A stretch of 64,000 nt of DNA from Sporofaciens musculi (GCF_009830285.1 NZ_WUQX01000003.1:1-64000), one strand, 5' to 3'. Positions 45,539 through 55,954 are shown, counted from the first letter of the stretch. Notes: generated from the letters alone by a model not told the origin. Program-made: numbers and translations.

Positions 45539-46222
45539 ATGGAAATATTAAAAGTAGAAAATCTCTGTAAGGTTTATGGAAGCGGGGAGGCCCGTGTAGA
45601 TGCGTTAAAGAATGTTTCTTTATCCATGCAGAGAGGAGAATTCGGAGCGGTCGTCGGAGCATCCGGTTCTGGGAAAAGCACGCTTCTGAACTGTATTGGC
45701 GGGCTGGATGAGGCAAACTCTGGGAACGTATTTTTAAATGGAAGAAACATATTTGCGATGGGGGAAAATGAACGGACAGTCTTCCGCAGACAGAATATCG
45801 GGTTTATTTTTCAGTCCTTTCATCTGATTCCAGAGCTTGATGTAGAGCAGAACATTATCTTCCCGCTTCTGTTAGATTACAAGAAACCGAATCAGGAACG
45901 GGTGGATGAGATTTTAGAGGTACTGGGGCTTACGAACAGACGGAAGCATTTGCCGGGACAGCTTTCTGGCGGACAGCAGCAGCGGGTGGCCATAGGGCGT
46001 GCTTTGATTACGAGGCCGGCGCTGGTCCTGGCGGACGAGCCGACCGGGAATCTGGATTCCCAGAGCAGCCAGGATGTAATGGATCTTTTGTGCAAGGCGT
46101 CACGGCATTATCAGCAGACTGTTTTAATGATTACCCATAATATGAACCTGACGTCCCAGGCAGACCGGGTGTTCCAGGTTACGGACGGAGAGCTTAGTGA
46201 GCTGGGAGGTGTGTCGGATTGA
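45539..46222 (+). CDS. MacB/LolD-type ABC transporter ATPase
   Basis: The product is 227 residues from the ATG at 45539 (MEILKVENLCKVYGSGEARV): Walker A GASGSGKSTL, signature LSGGQQQRVAIGR, Walker B LVLADEPTGNLDS, H-loop ITHNMNL. This is the MacB/BceA class. It overlaps the FtsX-type permease by four bases. The kinase and regulator upstream are expected to control it. Confidence 0.88.
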   Translation: MEILKVENLCKVYGSGEARVDALKNVSLSMQRGEFGAVVGASGSGKSTLLNCIGGLDEANSGNVFLNGRNIFAMGENERTVFRRQNIGFIFQSFHLIPELDVEQNIIFPLLLDYKKPNQERVDEILEVLGLTNRRKHLPGQLSGGQQQRVAIGRALITRPALVLADEPTGNLDSQSSQDVMDLLCKASRHYQQTVLMITHNMNLTSQADRVFQVTDGELSELGGVSD

Positions 46223-48585
46223 AGCATTATCTGGATTTGATACAAATATCGGCGAAACAGCATAAGAAACAGAATCGGATGACCAGGCTCTGCATCGTGC
46301 TGGCAGTGTTTCTGGTCACGGTGATCTTTGGGATGGCGGATATGGAGATTCGTTCCCAGATGATACAGGCGGTTAAGAGCGATGGAAGCTGGCATGCAGG
46401 TTTTTTGGTGGATGAAGAACAGGGAGCGCTTTTGAAAGCACGACCGGAGGTGGAGCATATCGCGCGGTATGGGGTGCTGAATTATCATCTGCGAGACGGT
46501 TATCGGATTGAGGGAATTGAAACGGCAGTCTGTGGGTTTGACAAAGAGCTTTTGGAAATGTTTCCGGCAGCGGAGCTTACAGAGGGAGCATTTCCGGAAA
46601 ATACCGAAGAGGCAGTTCTGAATGAGAGTGCAAAGACTCGGCTGGGCGTGCAGGTGGGAGATACTGTCAGCATGGCAACTCCTCAGGGGGAGATGAAGCA
46701 GTATCATATTACCGGGATTACGAAAGATACGGCATTAGAGGCAGAGCATGACGCGTTTGGCATGTATCTGAATACGGACGGATTTTCTGCATTGCGGCCG
46801 GAAGAAACAAAATCGGCACAGGAAGTGCTTTATTATGTAGAGTTTCGGAAGTTTTGTAATATCCAGAAAGCAATCCGTGAGATCAGCGCGCAGTTTGGCC
46901 TGGAAGAGGGGCAGGTGCGTCAGAATGTAAAGGTTCTTATGCTAATGTTTCAGAGCCAGGATACCTACATCCTGCAGTTATATTTTGTGGCGGTAGTTTT
47001 GGCGGCGTTAGTCGTGGTTGCAGGAATCTTTATGATTACAGCAAGTATGAACAGTAATATCGCACGGCGGACAGAATTCTTTGGTATGATGAGATGCCTT
47101 GGAGCAACCGGAAAGCAAGTGATCCGATTTGTGCGAAGAGAAGCGCTTGGCTGGTGCAGGACGGCCATTCCAGCGGGCATTATTGCGGGGATTTGTATGG
47201 TATGGGTTCTTTGTGGAATGCTGCGTTGTCTAAGCCCGGGGCTTTTTGAAGGATTGCCGGTGTTCGGAGTCAGTTATATAGCGGTCGCAGCCGGAATGAT
47301 CGTGGGATTCGTTACTGTACTTCTGGCTGCAAGGTCTCCGGCTAAGCGTGCTGCGAAAGTGTCTCCGTTAACAGCAGTTTCCGGAAATGCAGGAACCGTG
47401 CAGGCAGTGAAAAGGACGGCAAATACACGGATTTTTAAAGTGGATATGGCGTTGGGGGTTCATCATGCTTCTGGAAATAAGAAGAATTTCCTTTTGGTAA
47501 CAGGTTCTTTTGCATTCAGTATTATCCTGTTCCTTGCATTTAGCACAGCTATTGATTTTATGCATCATGCGCTTACGCCGCTTCGTGCGTCCGCTCCTGA
47601 TCTTTATATTTATAAGGAAGATTATACTAATCAGATTCCGTCAGAGCTTGATGAAGTAATCAGAAAATACCCGGGCGTGAAGCGTGCATTTGGCAGGGGT
47701 TATGCAGAGTTTACGGTTCCAGGAGAAGGGAGCACGCTTATCGTGATTTCTTATGATGACCAGCAATTTCAGTGGGCAAAGGATTCTCTGATTGAGGGAA
47801 ATCTTCAGGATGCGATAGATGGAAAAGGCATGCTTTCCGTACATCGGGAAGGGAATACATTTGCAGCAGGCAGCAATGTCACGGTATCGGCAGGCGGCAG
47901 GGAGCAGGAAGCTTCCATCGTCGGTACCCTTGGAGATGTTCCGTACAGTTATGGAGTGGACGGTAATACAGACAGTATGACAGGGATGGCAGTCTGTTCG
48001 GAAGAATTGTTCCGGAAACTGACAGGAGAAGACGGGTATGCGGTTCTTGATGTACAGCTTAATCGGGATGCAACGGATTCACAGGTGCAGGAGATCCGCA
48101 AGGTAATGGAACAGGAATGTAGCAGTAGTGTTGCATTTTCTGACAAACGGATCGGAAACAAAGAAACGAAAGGGGCGAGCTATTCGATGTCCGTATTTCT
48201 CTATGGTTTTTTGGCAGTGATTGCTCTGATTGGTTTCTTTAATATCATCAATAACATTGCCATGAGCGTGTCGGCGCGGATGAGGGAGTATGGCGCGATG
48301 CGGGCGATTGGAATGACTGTGCGGCAGTTAAACAGGATGGTATTGGGTGAGACAATGACCTATACGGTCTTTGGTGTTCTTTTAGGATGTGTGATTGGGC
48401 TGCCTCTTAATAAGGTTCTGTTCCAAAACCTTGTGACTTCCAGATGGGGAGATGAATGGAGCGTTCCGGGATGGGAGCTTTTGGTGATTGTGTTCATTAT
48501 GCTTGGCTCCGTATGTCTGGCGGTTATGGGGCCGGCGAAGCAGATCAAGAAAATGACGGTGGTGGATACAATAAGCAGGGAGTAA
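46219..48585 (+). CDS. FtsX-type ABC permease
   Basis: The product is 788 residues from a TTG after GGGAGGTG. An N-terminal helix (LCIVLAVFLVTVIFGMADME) and a roughly 200-residue extracytoplasmic domain precede a three-helix bundle (YFVAVVLAALVVVAGIFMIT). A second long extracytoplasmic domain follows, then the final bundle ending VIALIGFFNIINNIAMSVSA, ARMREYGAMRAIGMTVRQLN and KKMTVVDTISRE. This is the FtsX/MacB fold of efflux and envelope-stress transporters. The tail is homologous to the permease end kept at 18807-19434. Confidence 0.87.
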   Translation: MKHYLDLIQISAKQHKKQNRMTRLCIVLAVFLVTVIFGMADMEIRSQMIQAVKSDGSWHAGFLVDEEQGALLKARPEVEHIARYGVLNYHLRDGYRIEGIETAVCGFDKELLEMFPAAELTEGAFPENTEEAVLNESAKTRLGVQVGDTVSMATPQGEMKQYHITGITKDTALEAEHDAFGMYLNTDGFSALRPEETKSAQEVLYYVEFRKFCNIQKAIREISAQFGLEEGQVRQNVKVLMLMFQSQDTYILQLYFVAVVLAALVVVAGIFMITASMNSNIARRTEFFGMMRCLGATGKQVIRFVRREALGWCRTAIPAGIIAGICMVWVLCGMLRCLSPGLFEGLPVFGVSYIAVAAGMIVGFVTVLLAARSPAKRAAKVSPLTAVSGNAGTVQAVKRTANTRIFKVDMALGVHHASGNKKNFLLVTGSFAFSIILFLAFSTAIDFMHHALTPLRASAPDLYIYKEDYTNQIPSELDEVIRKYPGVKRAFGRGYAEFTVPGEGSTLIVISYDDQQFQWAKDSLIEGNLQDAIDGKGMLSVHREGNTFAAGSNVTVSAGGREQEASIVGTLGDVPYSYGVDGNTDSMTGMAVCSEELFRKLTGEDGYAVLDVQLNRDATDSQVQEIRKVMEQECSSSVAFSDKRIGNKETKGASYSMSVFLYGFLAVIALIGFFNIINNIAMSVSARMREYGAMRAIGMTVRQLNRMVLGETMTYTVFGVLLGCVIGLPLNKVLFQNLVTSRWGDEWSVPGWELLVIVFIMLGSVCLAVMGPAKQIKKMTVVDTISRE

Positions 48586-48634
48586 AAAGACGGTAAGGCC
48601 TTGGATATCGGAGGAACAGTTGGGGGCAAAAAAC

Positions 48635-48700
48635 AATATCCGCTAAAAAGTATAATTCCGACATTATGCCGTGAGAACATTTTAGCGGATATTTTTATAT
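48635..48700 (+). terminator. inverted repeat after the FtsX gene
   Basis: AATATCCGCTAAAA at 48635-48648 is complementary to 48680-48693, with a 31-base loop and then TTTTATAT. It is a likely end of the regulator-kinase-transporter transcript. Confidence 0.55.
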
Positions 48701-48826
48701 ACGGAATTGCCTTGGAAAAATTGTAGGCACCAAAAACCCCGCTGCCGGAGCCGTTCCGATGAAGTCGCTTACTGCAGTTGCCAGCTCTTTTCGGCGGGGG
48801 CCGGTTACATTGTAACTGATTTCCAT
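48695..48826 (-). pseudogene. N-terminal fragment of an ICE virulence-associated-type protein
   Basis: The minus strand reads MEISYNVTGPRRKELATAVS and DFIGTAPAAGF, which resembles the first 30 residues of a family found on clostridial ICEs (Y-V-TGxxRKxLxxAIxExxG). The downstream part is cut, and there is no ribosome binding site. It is a relic with low certainty. Confidence 0.3.
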
Positions 48827-49043
48827 GGTACTGGCTTCGGAAAAGGTGGCAAAAATGATCGCCGCCGCAGTTGGAGCCGATCTGTTCAAGATTGAGCAAA
48901 AGGTTCCGTATGCCGCCGATTACAATACTTGTATTGAGCAGGCAAAAAATGACTTGAGGGCAAAGGCGAGGCCAGAGCTGGTATCCGTGCCGGAAAGTCT
49001 GGATAGCTATGATGAAATTTATTTGGGCTACCCTAAACTGTAG
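48825..49043 (+). pseudogene. flavodoxin remnant
   Basis: SEKVAKMIAAAVGADLFKIE, QKVPYAADYNTCIEQAKNDL and SLDSYDEIYLGYPKL match a flavodoxin core (helix 1, then the YDEIYLGYP strand). The phosphate-binding loop ahead is scrambled by a frameshift, and the last third including the second flavin loop is missing. It is a decayed gene. The bases from 49044 to 49355 hold no gene I can support. Confidence 0.5.
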
Positions 49044-49355
49044 CCCCGTTTTGAGTGTGTATTATGTGTATCGTGTTCCCATAAGGGCAGGAAAAGGAAC
49101 AGTATACACAGATAGCTGTAAAAAGTGTGTATAGCGTTAGCAGATAAATAACATAAAGTGAGGATAGCAATAGATGTATCTGGCAGGAAGTAGCTGGACC
49201 CATCTTTTTTTATTGTAAATTTATGGATAGACAAAGATAATTATGTTAAAATGCGATAATAAAATACATATAAGTGAGAATAAATCGAATTTACATGTTG
49301 AAAAAATGATAAAATGTGATACAATAGTTAGTAAAGAAAAATGTGAGGTGCAAGC

Positions 49356-50618
49356 ATGCTTATACAATTTAATTTTAAAAATTTTAAATCATTTCGAGAT
49401 GAAGCAATTTTGGATTTATCTGCGGCAAAGATGACAGAATTTTCTGACAGGGTGGTTTCGGAAGGAAATGAAAAAATTTTGCCTATGGCGGCTATATATG
49501 GTGCAAATGCCAGTGGAAAGTCTAATATATATAATGCGTTTGAATATATGGCAGATTATGTGATTGAATCTTTCAAATATGGGGATGAAGAAGAAAAATT
49601 TGAGGAATATCGGCCAACTCCATTTTTGTTTGATAGTATTTCAGGTAATGCTGAGTCTAGTTTTGAAATATATTTTACAATTTCAGGGGATAAGACAGAA
49701 AAAACATATAATTATGGCTTTTGTGTTGACAGACATGGAGTTACAGAGGAATGGCTGAATTCGAAGGCTAAGACAGCGCGTAAGTTTAAGTCTGTTTTTT
49801 ATCGTTCTATTGAAGAAAATACACTGGACTTGTCAGGTCTTCCAAAGAGCAGTAGGGAGAATATTCAGGTGGCATTGGAGAAGCAGGTTTTAATTGTTTC
49901 TCTTGGAGCAAAATTGAAAGTGAATAAGTGTAAAGACATTCGGGACTGGTTTCTGGCAAATGAGTTCGCAGATTTTGGGGATCCATTTACCAATTTCTTT
50001 TTGTCACGTCGTTTGCCGAAAGGCTTTGTAGACGATGATAGTGTGCAAAAGAAAGTGATAGAGTATTTTGCCTCTTTTGATGAGCACATTAAAGATTTTG
50101 AGATAGAAAGGGTTCCGCATGACACTGAAACGAAAGAAGAAACATATAAAATCAGTGCATTGCACAAAAAAATAGATTCTGATGAATTTGCAGCTATTCC
50201 TTTGGGCATGGAATCGGCGGGGACATTGAAAATGTTTGCATTGTATCCAGAATTACAGGATGTTTTGGAAAAGGGAAGCGTATTTTTCATTGATGAATTA
50301 AATGCTCGTCTGCATCCGTTACTGGTTCGGAACTTTTTGCTTACTTTCCTGAATCCAGAAATCAATACGAATCATGCACAGTTGATTTTTACAACACATG
50401 ATACATGGCAGCTGTCTAATCAGCTTCTTCGGAGGGATGAGGTGTGGTTTACGGAAAAAGATGGACAGGGGATTTCTAAATTGTATTCTCTGGCGGACTT
50501 TGTAGATGAATCTGGTGCCAGGATTCGAAAAGATGAAAGCTACGAAAAAAATTATCTGATTGGAAAGTATGGTGCGATTCCAACATTAAAGAGTATTGAT
50601 ATCTTTAAGGAGGGATGA
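49356..50618 (+). CDS. AAA ATPase (RloA-like) of a defence pair
   Basis: The product is 420 residues starting MLIQFNFKNFKSFRDEAILD, the N-terminal strand pattern of AAA_15/21 ATPases. Walker A is YGANASGKSNIYN, Walker B GSVFFIDELNARLHPLLV, and the switch region is LIFTTHDTWQLSNQLLRRDE. GTGAGGTG precedes the ATG. It is followed seven bases later by RloB, as in known anti-phage pairs. It is an intact version of the broken pair at 4203-6119. The ATPase is thought to sense infection and license its partner, an inference from related systems such as PARIS and OLD. Confidence 0.8.
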   Translation: MLIQFNFKNFKSFRDEAILDLSAAKMTEFSDRVVSEGNEKILPMAAIYGANASGKSNIYNAFEYMADYVIESFKYGDEEEKFEEYRPTPFLFDSISGNAESSFEIYFTISGDKTEKTYNYGFCVDRHGVTEEWLNSKAKTARKFKSVFYRSIEENTLDLSGLPKSSRENIQVALEKQVLIVSLGAKLKVNKCKDIRDWFLANEFADFGDPFTNFFLSRRLPKGFVDDDSVQKKVIEYFASFDEHIKDFEIERVPHDTETKEETYKISALHKKIDSDEFAAIPLGMESAGTLKMFALYPELQDVLEKGSVFFIDELNARLHPLLVRNFLLTFLNPEINTNHAQLIFTTHDTWQLSNQLLRRDEVWFTEKDGQGISKLYSLADFVDESGARIRKDESYEKNYLIGKYGAIPTLKSIDIFKEG

Positions 50619-50625
50619 TCATAAT

Positions 50626-51291
50626 ATGGCAAGAAAAGACAGGACTGGTAACCGAAAGACCAGAGAACAGCGACAGCCATTAAAGATTCCGGAATTGGGT
50701 TATTATTTGGTGGTTACAGATACAGAGGCAACAGAAAGATGCTATTTTCAGGGACTGCATAAAGAGCTTCCGAAAGACATACAGAATAAATTAGTAATCA
50801 AGGTAGTGGAAACTAAGACAAGGGTAATGATTGATAAATGTCTGGAAATGACAGCATATGATGCGCAATATCGTATGCCTTGGATTGTGTTTGACAGGGA
50901 TGAGGTAAAAGATTTTGATGAAATCATAAAGGAAGCGGAGGCATTGGGCATAAATGTGGGCTGGTCAAATCCATGTTTTGAAATATGGATGTACTCCTAT
51001 TATGGAGCAATGCCAGCTATTATGGAATCTTGGGTATGCTGTGATGAGTTTGAAAAGATTTTTCAAAGAAAAACAGGACAAAAATATTCAAAATCAGATG
51101 CGGGATTGTATGAAAAGATTTCCCGGACAGGAGATGAAGAAAAAGCTCTACAAATAGCAAGGCAGAAGTATGGGCAGTGTGTTCGAGAAGGAAAAACGAT
51201 ACCATCTAAGATGTGTCCATGTACGACGGTTTACCAGTTAGTGGAGGAAATAAAGAAAAAGGTAAATTTACCCAATAAATATTTACTATAG
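50626..51291 (+). CDS. RloB-like effector protein
   Basis: The product is 221 residues starting MARKDRTGNRKTREQRQPLK. GYYLVVTDTEATERCYFQGL is the RloB N-terminal motif. PWIVFDRDEVKDFDEIIKEA and NVGWSNPCFEIWMYSYYGA are its conserved middle, with acidic FDRDEV and NPCFEIW. The fold is predicted Toprim-like in part, so it may be a nuclease. AAGGAGGG is 12 bases upstream. The gene ends 20 bases before qatA, so both systems are likely in one transcript. Confidence 0.78.
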   Translation: MARKDRTGNRKTREQRQPLKIPELGYYLVVTDTEATERCYFQGLHKELPKDIQNKLVIKVVETKTRVMIDKCLEMTAYDAQYRMPWIVFDRDEVKDFDEIIKEAEALGINVGWSNPCFEIWMYSYYGAMPAIMESWVCCDEFEKIFQRKTGQKYSKSDAGLYEKISRTGDEEKALQIARQKYGQCVREGKTIPSKMCPCTTVYQLVEEIKKKVNLPNKYLL

Positions 51292-51311
51292 GCAGAATCA
51301 TGGAGGAATTT

Positions 51312-53125
51312 ATGTGGAGAGATAGTGAAACAGAAATTGATTATTTAGATTATGGGTATATTGTTGATATTATGATTGATACCATAAATGATGAAAAGTT
51401 GCTTCCATCTTGTATAGGTTTGTATGGTGACTGGGGAAGTGGCAAATCGAGTTTGATGCATATGTGTATGAAAAAGCTTAAAGAGCAAAAAGATGATACA
51501 GTCTGTTTATTATTTAATGGCTGGTTGTATGAGAGCTATGACGATGCAAAGACGGCAATTTTATCATCAATATTAGATGGAATAAAAGAAAACCGAAAAT
51601 TGGAAGGAACAGCGCTTGAGATAATACGGGCACTCTATCAAAGTGTTGATAAATTTAAACTAATTAAAGGAGGAATAAAATTTGGAATTGATTTGGCACT
51701 AACAGGTGGAATCGGTTCAATTGCTAATTTGACAATGAAGTCTGTAATAAAAAAATCAAAAAAGTTTTAGGGGAATTAGATGAAGAAGCAGTAATTAAAG
51801 ATATAAAGGAGAAGTTAGATTATAAGGAACTGCGGGAAGATATAAAAGAGTTCAGAGAGAAATTTGCAAAGTTGATAGAAGCGGCAGGAATTGAGAAACT
51901 TGTTATTTATGTGGATGAATTGGATCGATGCAGTCCAAATACTATTTTAGATACATTAGAAGCAATGAGGCTGTTTTTATTTAATGGAAAAGTAGCTTTT
52001 GTAATTGGCGCTGATGAAAGACATGTGTCCTATGCAATCAAAAATAAATTTAAAGACATAGAGGGCATTAATATGGATATTGGAAAAGAATATCAGGAAA
52101 AAATTATCCAATATCCGATTCTGAATACCAAGTATGAATAAAGATGAAACAGAATTTTATATATTGTGTCTTTTAGCAGAAAATGAATTAGAAGAACAGA
52201 AGTTTAATGGTTTGTTATCATATTTGCAAGAAAAAAGGGCGGAAAGTCCATTGGAATTTTCAATAGATATGACAGTTTTAAAGGGATATGATGACAGAAT
52301 TGCAACAAAACTAAATGAGAGTCTTATATTGTCAAAGCAATTATCAGGAATCTTGTCAAGTGGATTAAATGGCAATCCAAGGCAATGTAAAAGATTTTTA
52401 AATACAATGGATATGAGACAGAAAATGGCGAGATTTAAAAGAATAACCTTGAATAGTCAGATATTGGCAAAGATAATGGAGGTAGAGTATTTTAATCCAT
52501 CTCTATTCCGAAAAATGGTTGAGTTATTAGGGAAGAACTTACTGGAAACAGAACTGAGAGCTCTTGAATCAGAAGATGAATCGGCTCTAAAAGCTCTTAT
52601 TCCATGGAAAGACGACTTATGGGTGAGACAGTGGATTAAAATCAAGCCACCTATAGGAGATAAGAATCTGATGGAGTATTTTTATTTTATGCGTTCATCT
52701 GTGAATGATAAAACACTTGTTGATATACAAAAAATGTCAGAGCAGGCAAAGAAAATTTTTGATGGATTAGTCAAACATTCAGATAGTATATTTAGGGAGG
52801 CAAAAAAGAATGTTGATAAATTAAGCATGATGGATCAGACGCAAATATTAGAGGGGCTATATAATGATTTGCTATCAGATGAAAAATATTTAAGTGATAA
52901 ATTTAAGTTTTTGTGAATTGGGGTGTACTGAATGAGCAACTTCAAATTACTACGTTGGCATATTTTGATGATATCCGGGGGAACAAATTGACAATATCTT
53001 TATTGCCGTTTGTGGAGTCCTTTTATACAGAATGTAAGGATAAATCTCGATGCAAAGAGATTATGCGTAAATGGGCAGAGGAAAATAGTGATATTTCTAA
53101 TGAACTACAAAAAATACTAGATTAG
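51312..53125 (+). pseudogene. qatA: QatA-like KAP P-loop NTPase, three frameshifts
   Basis: MWRDSETEIDYLDYGYIVDI starts at the ATG after ATGGAGGA. KAP Walker A is GLYGDWGSGKSSLMHM, and Walker B after a frame change is KLVIYVDELDRCSPNTILDT. The joins are at an A7 run near 51745-51752 (restoring IKKVLGELDEEAVIKDIKEK), near 52121 (restoring IPSMNKDETEFYILCLLAE) and at the T5 run near 52910 (restoring FVNWGVLNEQLQI). The sum is about 604 residues, the usual QatA size. It heads qatBCD. Two of three indels are in homopolymers, so error is plausible. As written the ATPase is broken. Confidence 0.82.
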
Positions 53126-53139
53126 AGGAGGGGCTGTAC

Positions 53140-53886
53140 ATGGGAACCTCAAGCAGTCATAGGGGAAATAAGGATAAGAAGGAATTGTTGCCAAATGATT
53201 ATGTAAAACCTATTGTTAGTTGGCAAGCCACAAAAACAGAATTTTCAAAATACATCAATGGAAATGGAGGAAGTATCAGAAAAACAGTAAGTAATTATGT
53301 GAAATCATCAGGAGGAGCCGGAGAACTATTAAAAAGTTCTAGTTCTGGAATACGAGCAACTGCCAATATCAGTAGGTTGTTTGCTGGTATACAACGTGAT
53401 GGATATGAAAAGACATTTGAAAACCTAGGAATAGAATATCAGGGTAAGGGTGCAAAAGAGATATGTTCTGATTTGGTTAATTATGTATCTGCTCCATCTA
53501 ATTCGAAAGAAGATGCCGTTGCAAGAGAAGCAGAAATAAATGCAATGTCTAAGATATATCAATTTATTGAAAGTAATGGCCTGGATATAAAGGCTTTAGA
53601 CAAAATTGATAATAATTTGATGGATGAAGTAGTGGGGGCATATGTGGAATGTTATATATGGGGGCGCATATTAAATGATTTGGAGTATTGCCTGGAGAAG
53701 AATTCTGACGATATCGAAAGGACATTACAGATTGAAGATGAAATGAAATCGTATGTTTCAAATGTTGTAGACGTAGCATTCCATTCCTCAGGAATAAGAG
53801 AAAAGATATTTGGAAATAAGACAATAAGTGCTGGGGTAGAGGAATTATATAAAAAATGTTATTCCGCATTGGAGGATATGAAATGA
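53140..53886 (+). CDS. qatB: QatB-like protein
   Basis: The product is 248 residues. MGTSSSHRGNKDKKELLPND is a polar, disordered start, then IVSWQATKTEFSKYINGNGG, IRKTVSNYVKSSGGAGELLK and FAGIQRDGYEKTFENLGIEY. This matches the second protein of QatABCD by position, size and its start-region pattern. It has no known enzymatic domain. AGAGGAGGGG precedes the ATG. It overlaps qatC by four bases. It is intact. Confidence 0.75.
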   Translation: MGTSSSHRGNKDKKELLPNDYVKPIVSWQATKTEFSKYINGNGGSIRKTVSNYVKSSGGAGELLKSSSSGIRATANISRLFAGIQRDGYEKTFENLGIEYQGKGAKEICSDLVNYVSAPSNSKEDAVAREAEINAMSKIYQFIESNGLDIKALDKIDNNLMDEVVGAYVECYIWGRILNDLEYCLEKNSDDIERTLQIEDEMKSYVSNVVDVAFHSSGIREKIFGNKTISAGVEELYKKCYSALEDMK

Positions 53887-55172
53887 AAGTAGTTTGTAAG
53901 CTGTCAGAGGATGATACATATACTGTATCCGATTGTAGATATATTAACATAAACAATAGCAAAGAGTTTTGGTATAGATTTTGGGATACAAAAAATGTTT
54001 TTCCTGTTTTTTATCAGGATGAAGCTTTAGATTTGTTATATTTATCATTGTTTGTTTTTGGGGCAGACCGTTTAATGTTACGTGAGAATGGAAAAGATGC
54101 GTGGAGTAGAGATATAGAGCTTCATGTACCTGTCTTAGCATATGAAAAATGGAATGGATTAAAAAGTTCTGTAGAGGATATGTTGGATTTTTTGACAGGT
54201 GATCATTGGATAATTGAATTTCGGTCTAGAAGTTATGTAGAGAAAGAAATTAAGGCAAGAAAAAGATGGGAGAGAGTAAAGAATCATAATAATGATATTT
54301 CAAAAATCTGCATGTTCTCTGGAGGGTTAGATTCATGTATAGGGGCACTAAATTTATTGAGTTTGCAGGAGAATAGGGAAAAAATTCTTTTTGTAAGTCA
54401 TTATGGTGGAGGCAAAGGGACAAAAGAATATCAGGACACATTAAAAGAAAAATTTATCCATTTCTATGGTGTTAAAGAAGAACTGTTTATACAAAACCAT
54501 GCCTCGGTAATGGACGGGAAGGAAGATACTACAAGATCGCGTTCGTTTATGTTTTTTGCTCATGCGATAGCTTATGCCAGTGCTATGAATAAAAGTATTG
54601 AACTAATTATACCGGAAAATGGACTGATTTCACTTAATATTCCATTGGCACATACAAGATTAGGCAGCAGCAGTACAAGAACAACTCATCCGTTTTATAT
54701 GAAAATGTTGCAGAAATTGATTTTGGATTTAGGATTGGACATAAGGATTATCAACCCCTTTCAATTTAAGACAAAAGGTGAGATGATTTTAGAATGTAAG
54801 AACCGAGATCTCTTGCAGACAATTTTAGAACATACAATGTCCTGTTCTCATCCGGACAATGGAAGGAACATAGGAATGAAATATACAATGCATTGTGGAT
54901 ATTGTTTGCCTTGTACAATTAGAAGGGCAGCGATATTAAGAGGAGATTTGAAAGACACAAGTAAATACTATGATAATAGCTATAGTTTTCTTCAAGTGGC
55001 AAGACAGGCTATGAGAACCTATCGGTATGCGCTTGCAAATTTTGATGAAAGCACAGCATTTCTTAAAATACAAAGTTCTGGACAAATAAGTGAAAAGGTG
55101 GAAGAATATGCTGATTTATATGTAAGAGGAATGAAGGAATTAAAACAGTATTTGGAGAGTGTAAATGTTTGA
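53883..55172 (+). CDS. qatC: QatC: QueC-like PP-loop protein
   Basis: The product is 429 residues starting at the overlapping ATGA. The PP-loop motif is ICMFSGGLDSCIGALNLL, as in QueC (7-cyano-7-deazaguanine synthase), with HYGGGKGTKEYQDTLKEKF nearby. A zinc-type cluster CGYCLPCTIRRAAIL follows. In the QatABCD anti-phage system this is the third component. It probably modifies a nucleoside or protein, inferred from the family. It overlaps qatD by eight bases. Confidence 0.87.
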   Translation: MKVVCKLSEDDTYTVSDCRYININNSKEFWYRFWDTKNVFPVFYQDEALDLLYLSLFVFGADRLMLRENGKDAWSRDIELHVPVLAYEKWNGLKSSVEDMLDFLTGDHWIIEFRSRSYVEKEIKARKRWERVKNHNNDISKICMFSGGLDSCIGALNLLSLQENREKILFVSHYGGGKGTKEYQDTLKEKFIHFYGVKEELFIQNHASVMDGKEDTTRSRSFMFFAHAIAYASAMNKSIELIIPENGLISLNIPLAHTRLGSSSTRTTHPFYMKMLQKLILDLGLDIRIINPFQFKTKGEMILECKNRDLLQTILEHTMSCSHPDNGRNIGMKYTMHCGYCLPCTIRRAAILRGDLKDTSKYYDNSYSFLQVARQAMRTYRYALANFDESTAFLKIQSSGQISEKVEEYADLYVRGMKELKQYLESVNV

Positions 55173-55905
55173 ATTTAGTATGGATGCCCATATGCATTTT
55201 GATTTGTATGAGAATAGAGATAAGGTATTGGAATATATAGAATCGAAAAAATCATATACAATTGCAGTAACAAATTTACCGGAACTATTTCAAAGATATG
55301 ATAAAAAATATGCAGATAAAAAATTTGTGAAAATTGCTTTGGGGTTTCACCCGGAATTGGTTGCAGAATATAAGTACCAGCAAGTTCTATTTCATCAATT
55401 AGTCGATAAAACGAGATTTATTGGTGAAGTTGGTTTAGATTTTGCTGGCGCTTCTGACATAGAAAAGAATAGCCAAATTGCAGTATTTCAAAATATTCTT
55501 TCATGGTGTACGAATAAGGAAAAGATATTGAGTGTTCATAGCAGAGCAGCAAGTAAAGAGGTTATCTCTATATTGGATGGTTTTAATGGTAAAGTGATTC
55601 TGCATTGGTATTCGGGAAGAATTATGGATTTAGAAACAGCTCTTTCTAGGGGATATTATTTATCAGTAAACCATCAAATGCTTGAAAGTGAAAGAGGGAG
55701 AAATATTGTTAATAAGTTACCAGTTGATAGAATTTTAATTGAAAGTGATGCTCCTTTTACTAAAGGGATGAAAAGCAAGTATACACTGAATTTTAATGAG
55801 AAAATATATCTGTATTTGGCAAATAGATATAATCAAGAAATTGATATCGTAAAAAAGAGGATAAAGGCAAATTTTGCAGAAGTTTTAAATAGCATATTGG
55901 ATTAA
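55165..55905 (+). CDS. qatD: QatD: TatD-family DNase
   Basis: The product is 246 residues. Metal-binding motifs are FSMDAHMHFD at the N terminus, LGFHPEL, GEVGLDF (Glu and Asp), ILSVHSRAASKEV and LHWYSG, and the final Asp in ILIESDAPF. These are the TatD hydrolase ligands in order. It closes the QatABCD set and is intact, so three of four Qat proteins are undamaged here. The downstream gene begins 49 bases later. Confidence 0.87.
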   Translation: MFEFSMDAHMHFDLYENRDKVLEYIESKKSYTIAVTNLPELFQRYDKKYADKKFVKIALGFHPELVAEYKYQQVLFHQLVDKTRFIGEVGLDFAGASDIEKNSQIAVFQNILSWCTNKEKILSVHSRAASKEVISILDGFNGKVILHWYSGRIMDLETALSRGYYLSVNHQMLESERGRNIVNKLPVDRILIESDAPFTKGMKSKYTLNFNEKIYLYLANRYNQEIDIVKKRIKANFAEVLNSILD

Positions 55906-55954
55906 GAAATGCAGAAGAACAGGTAAATGAGGATAAGGAGAGAATATATTTGAA

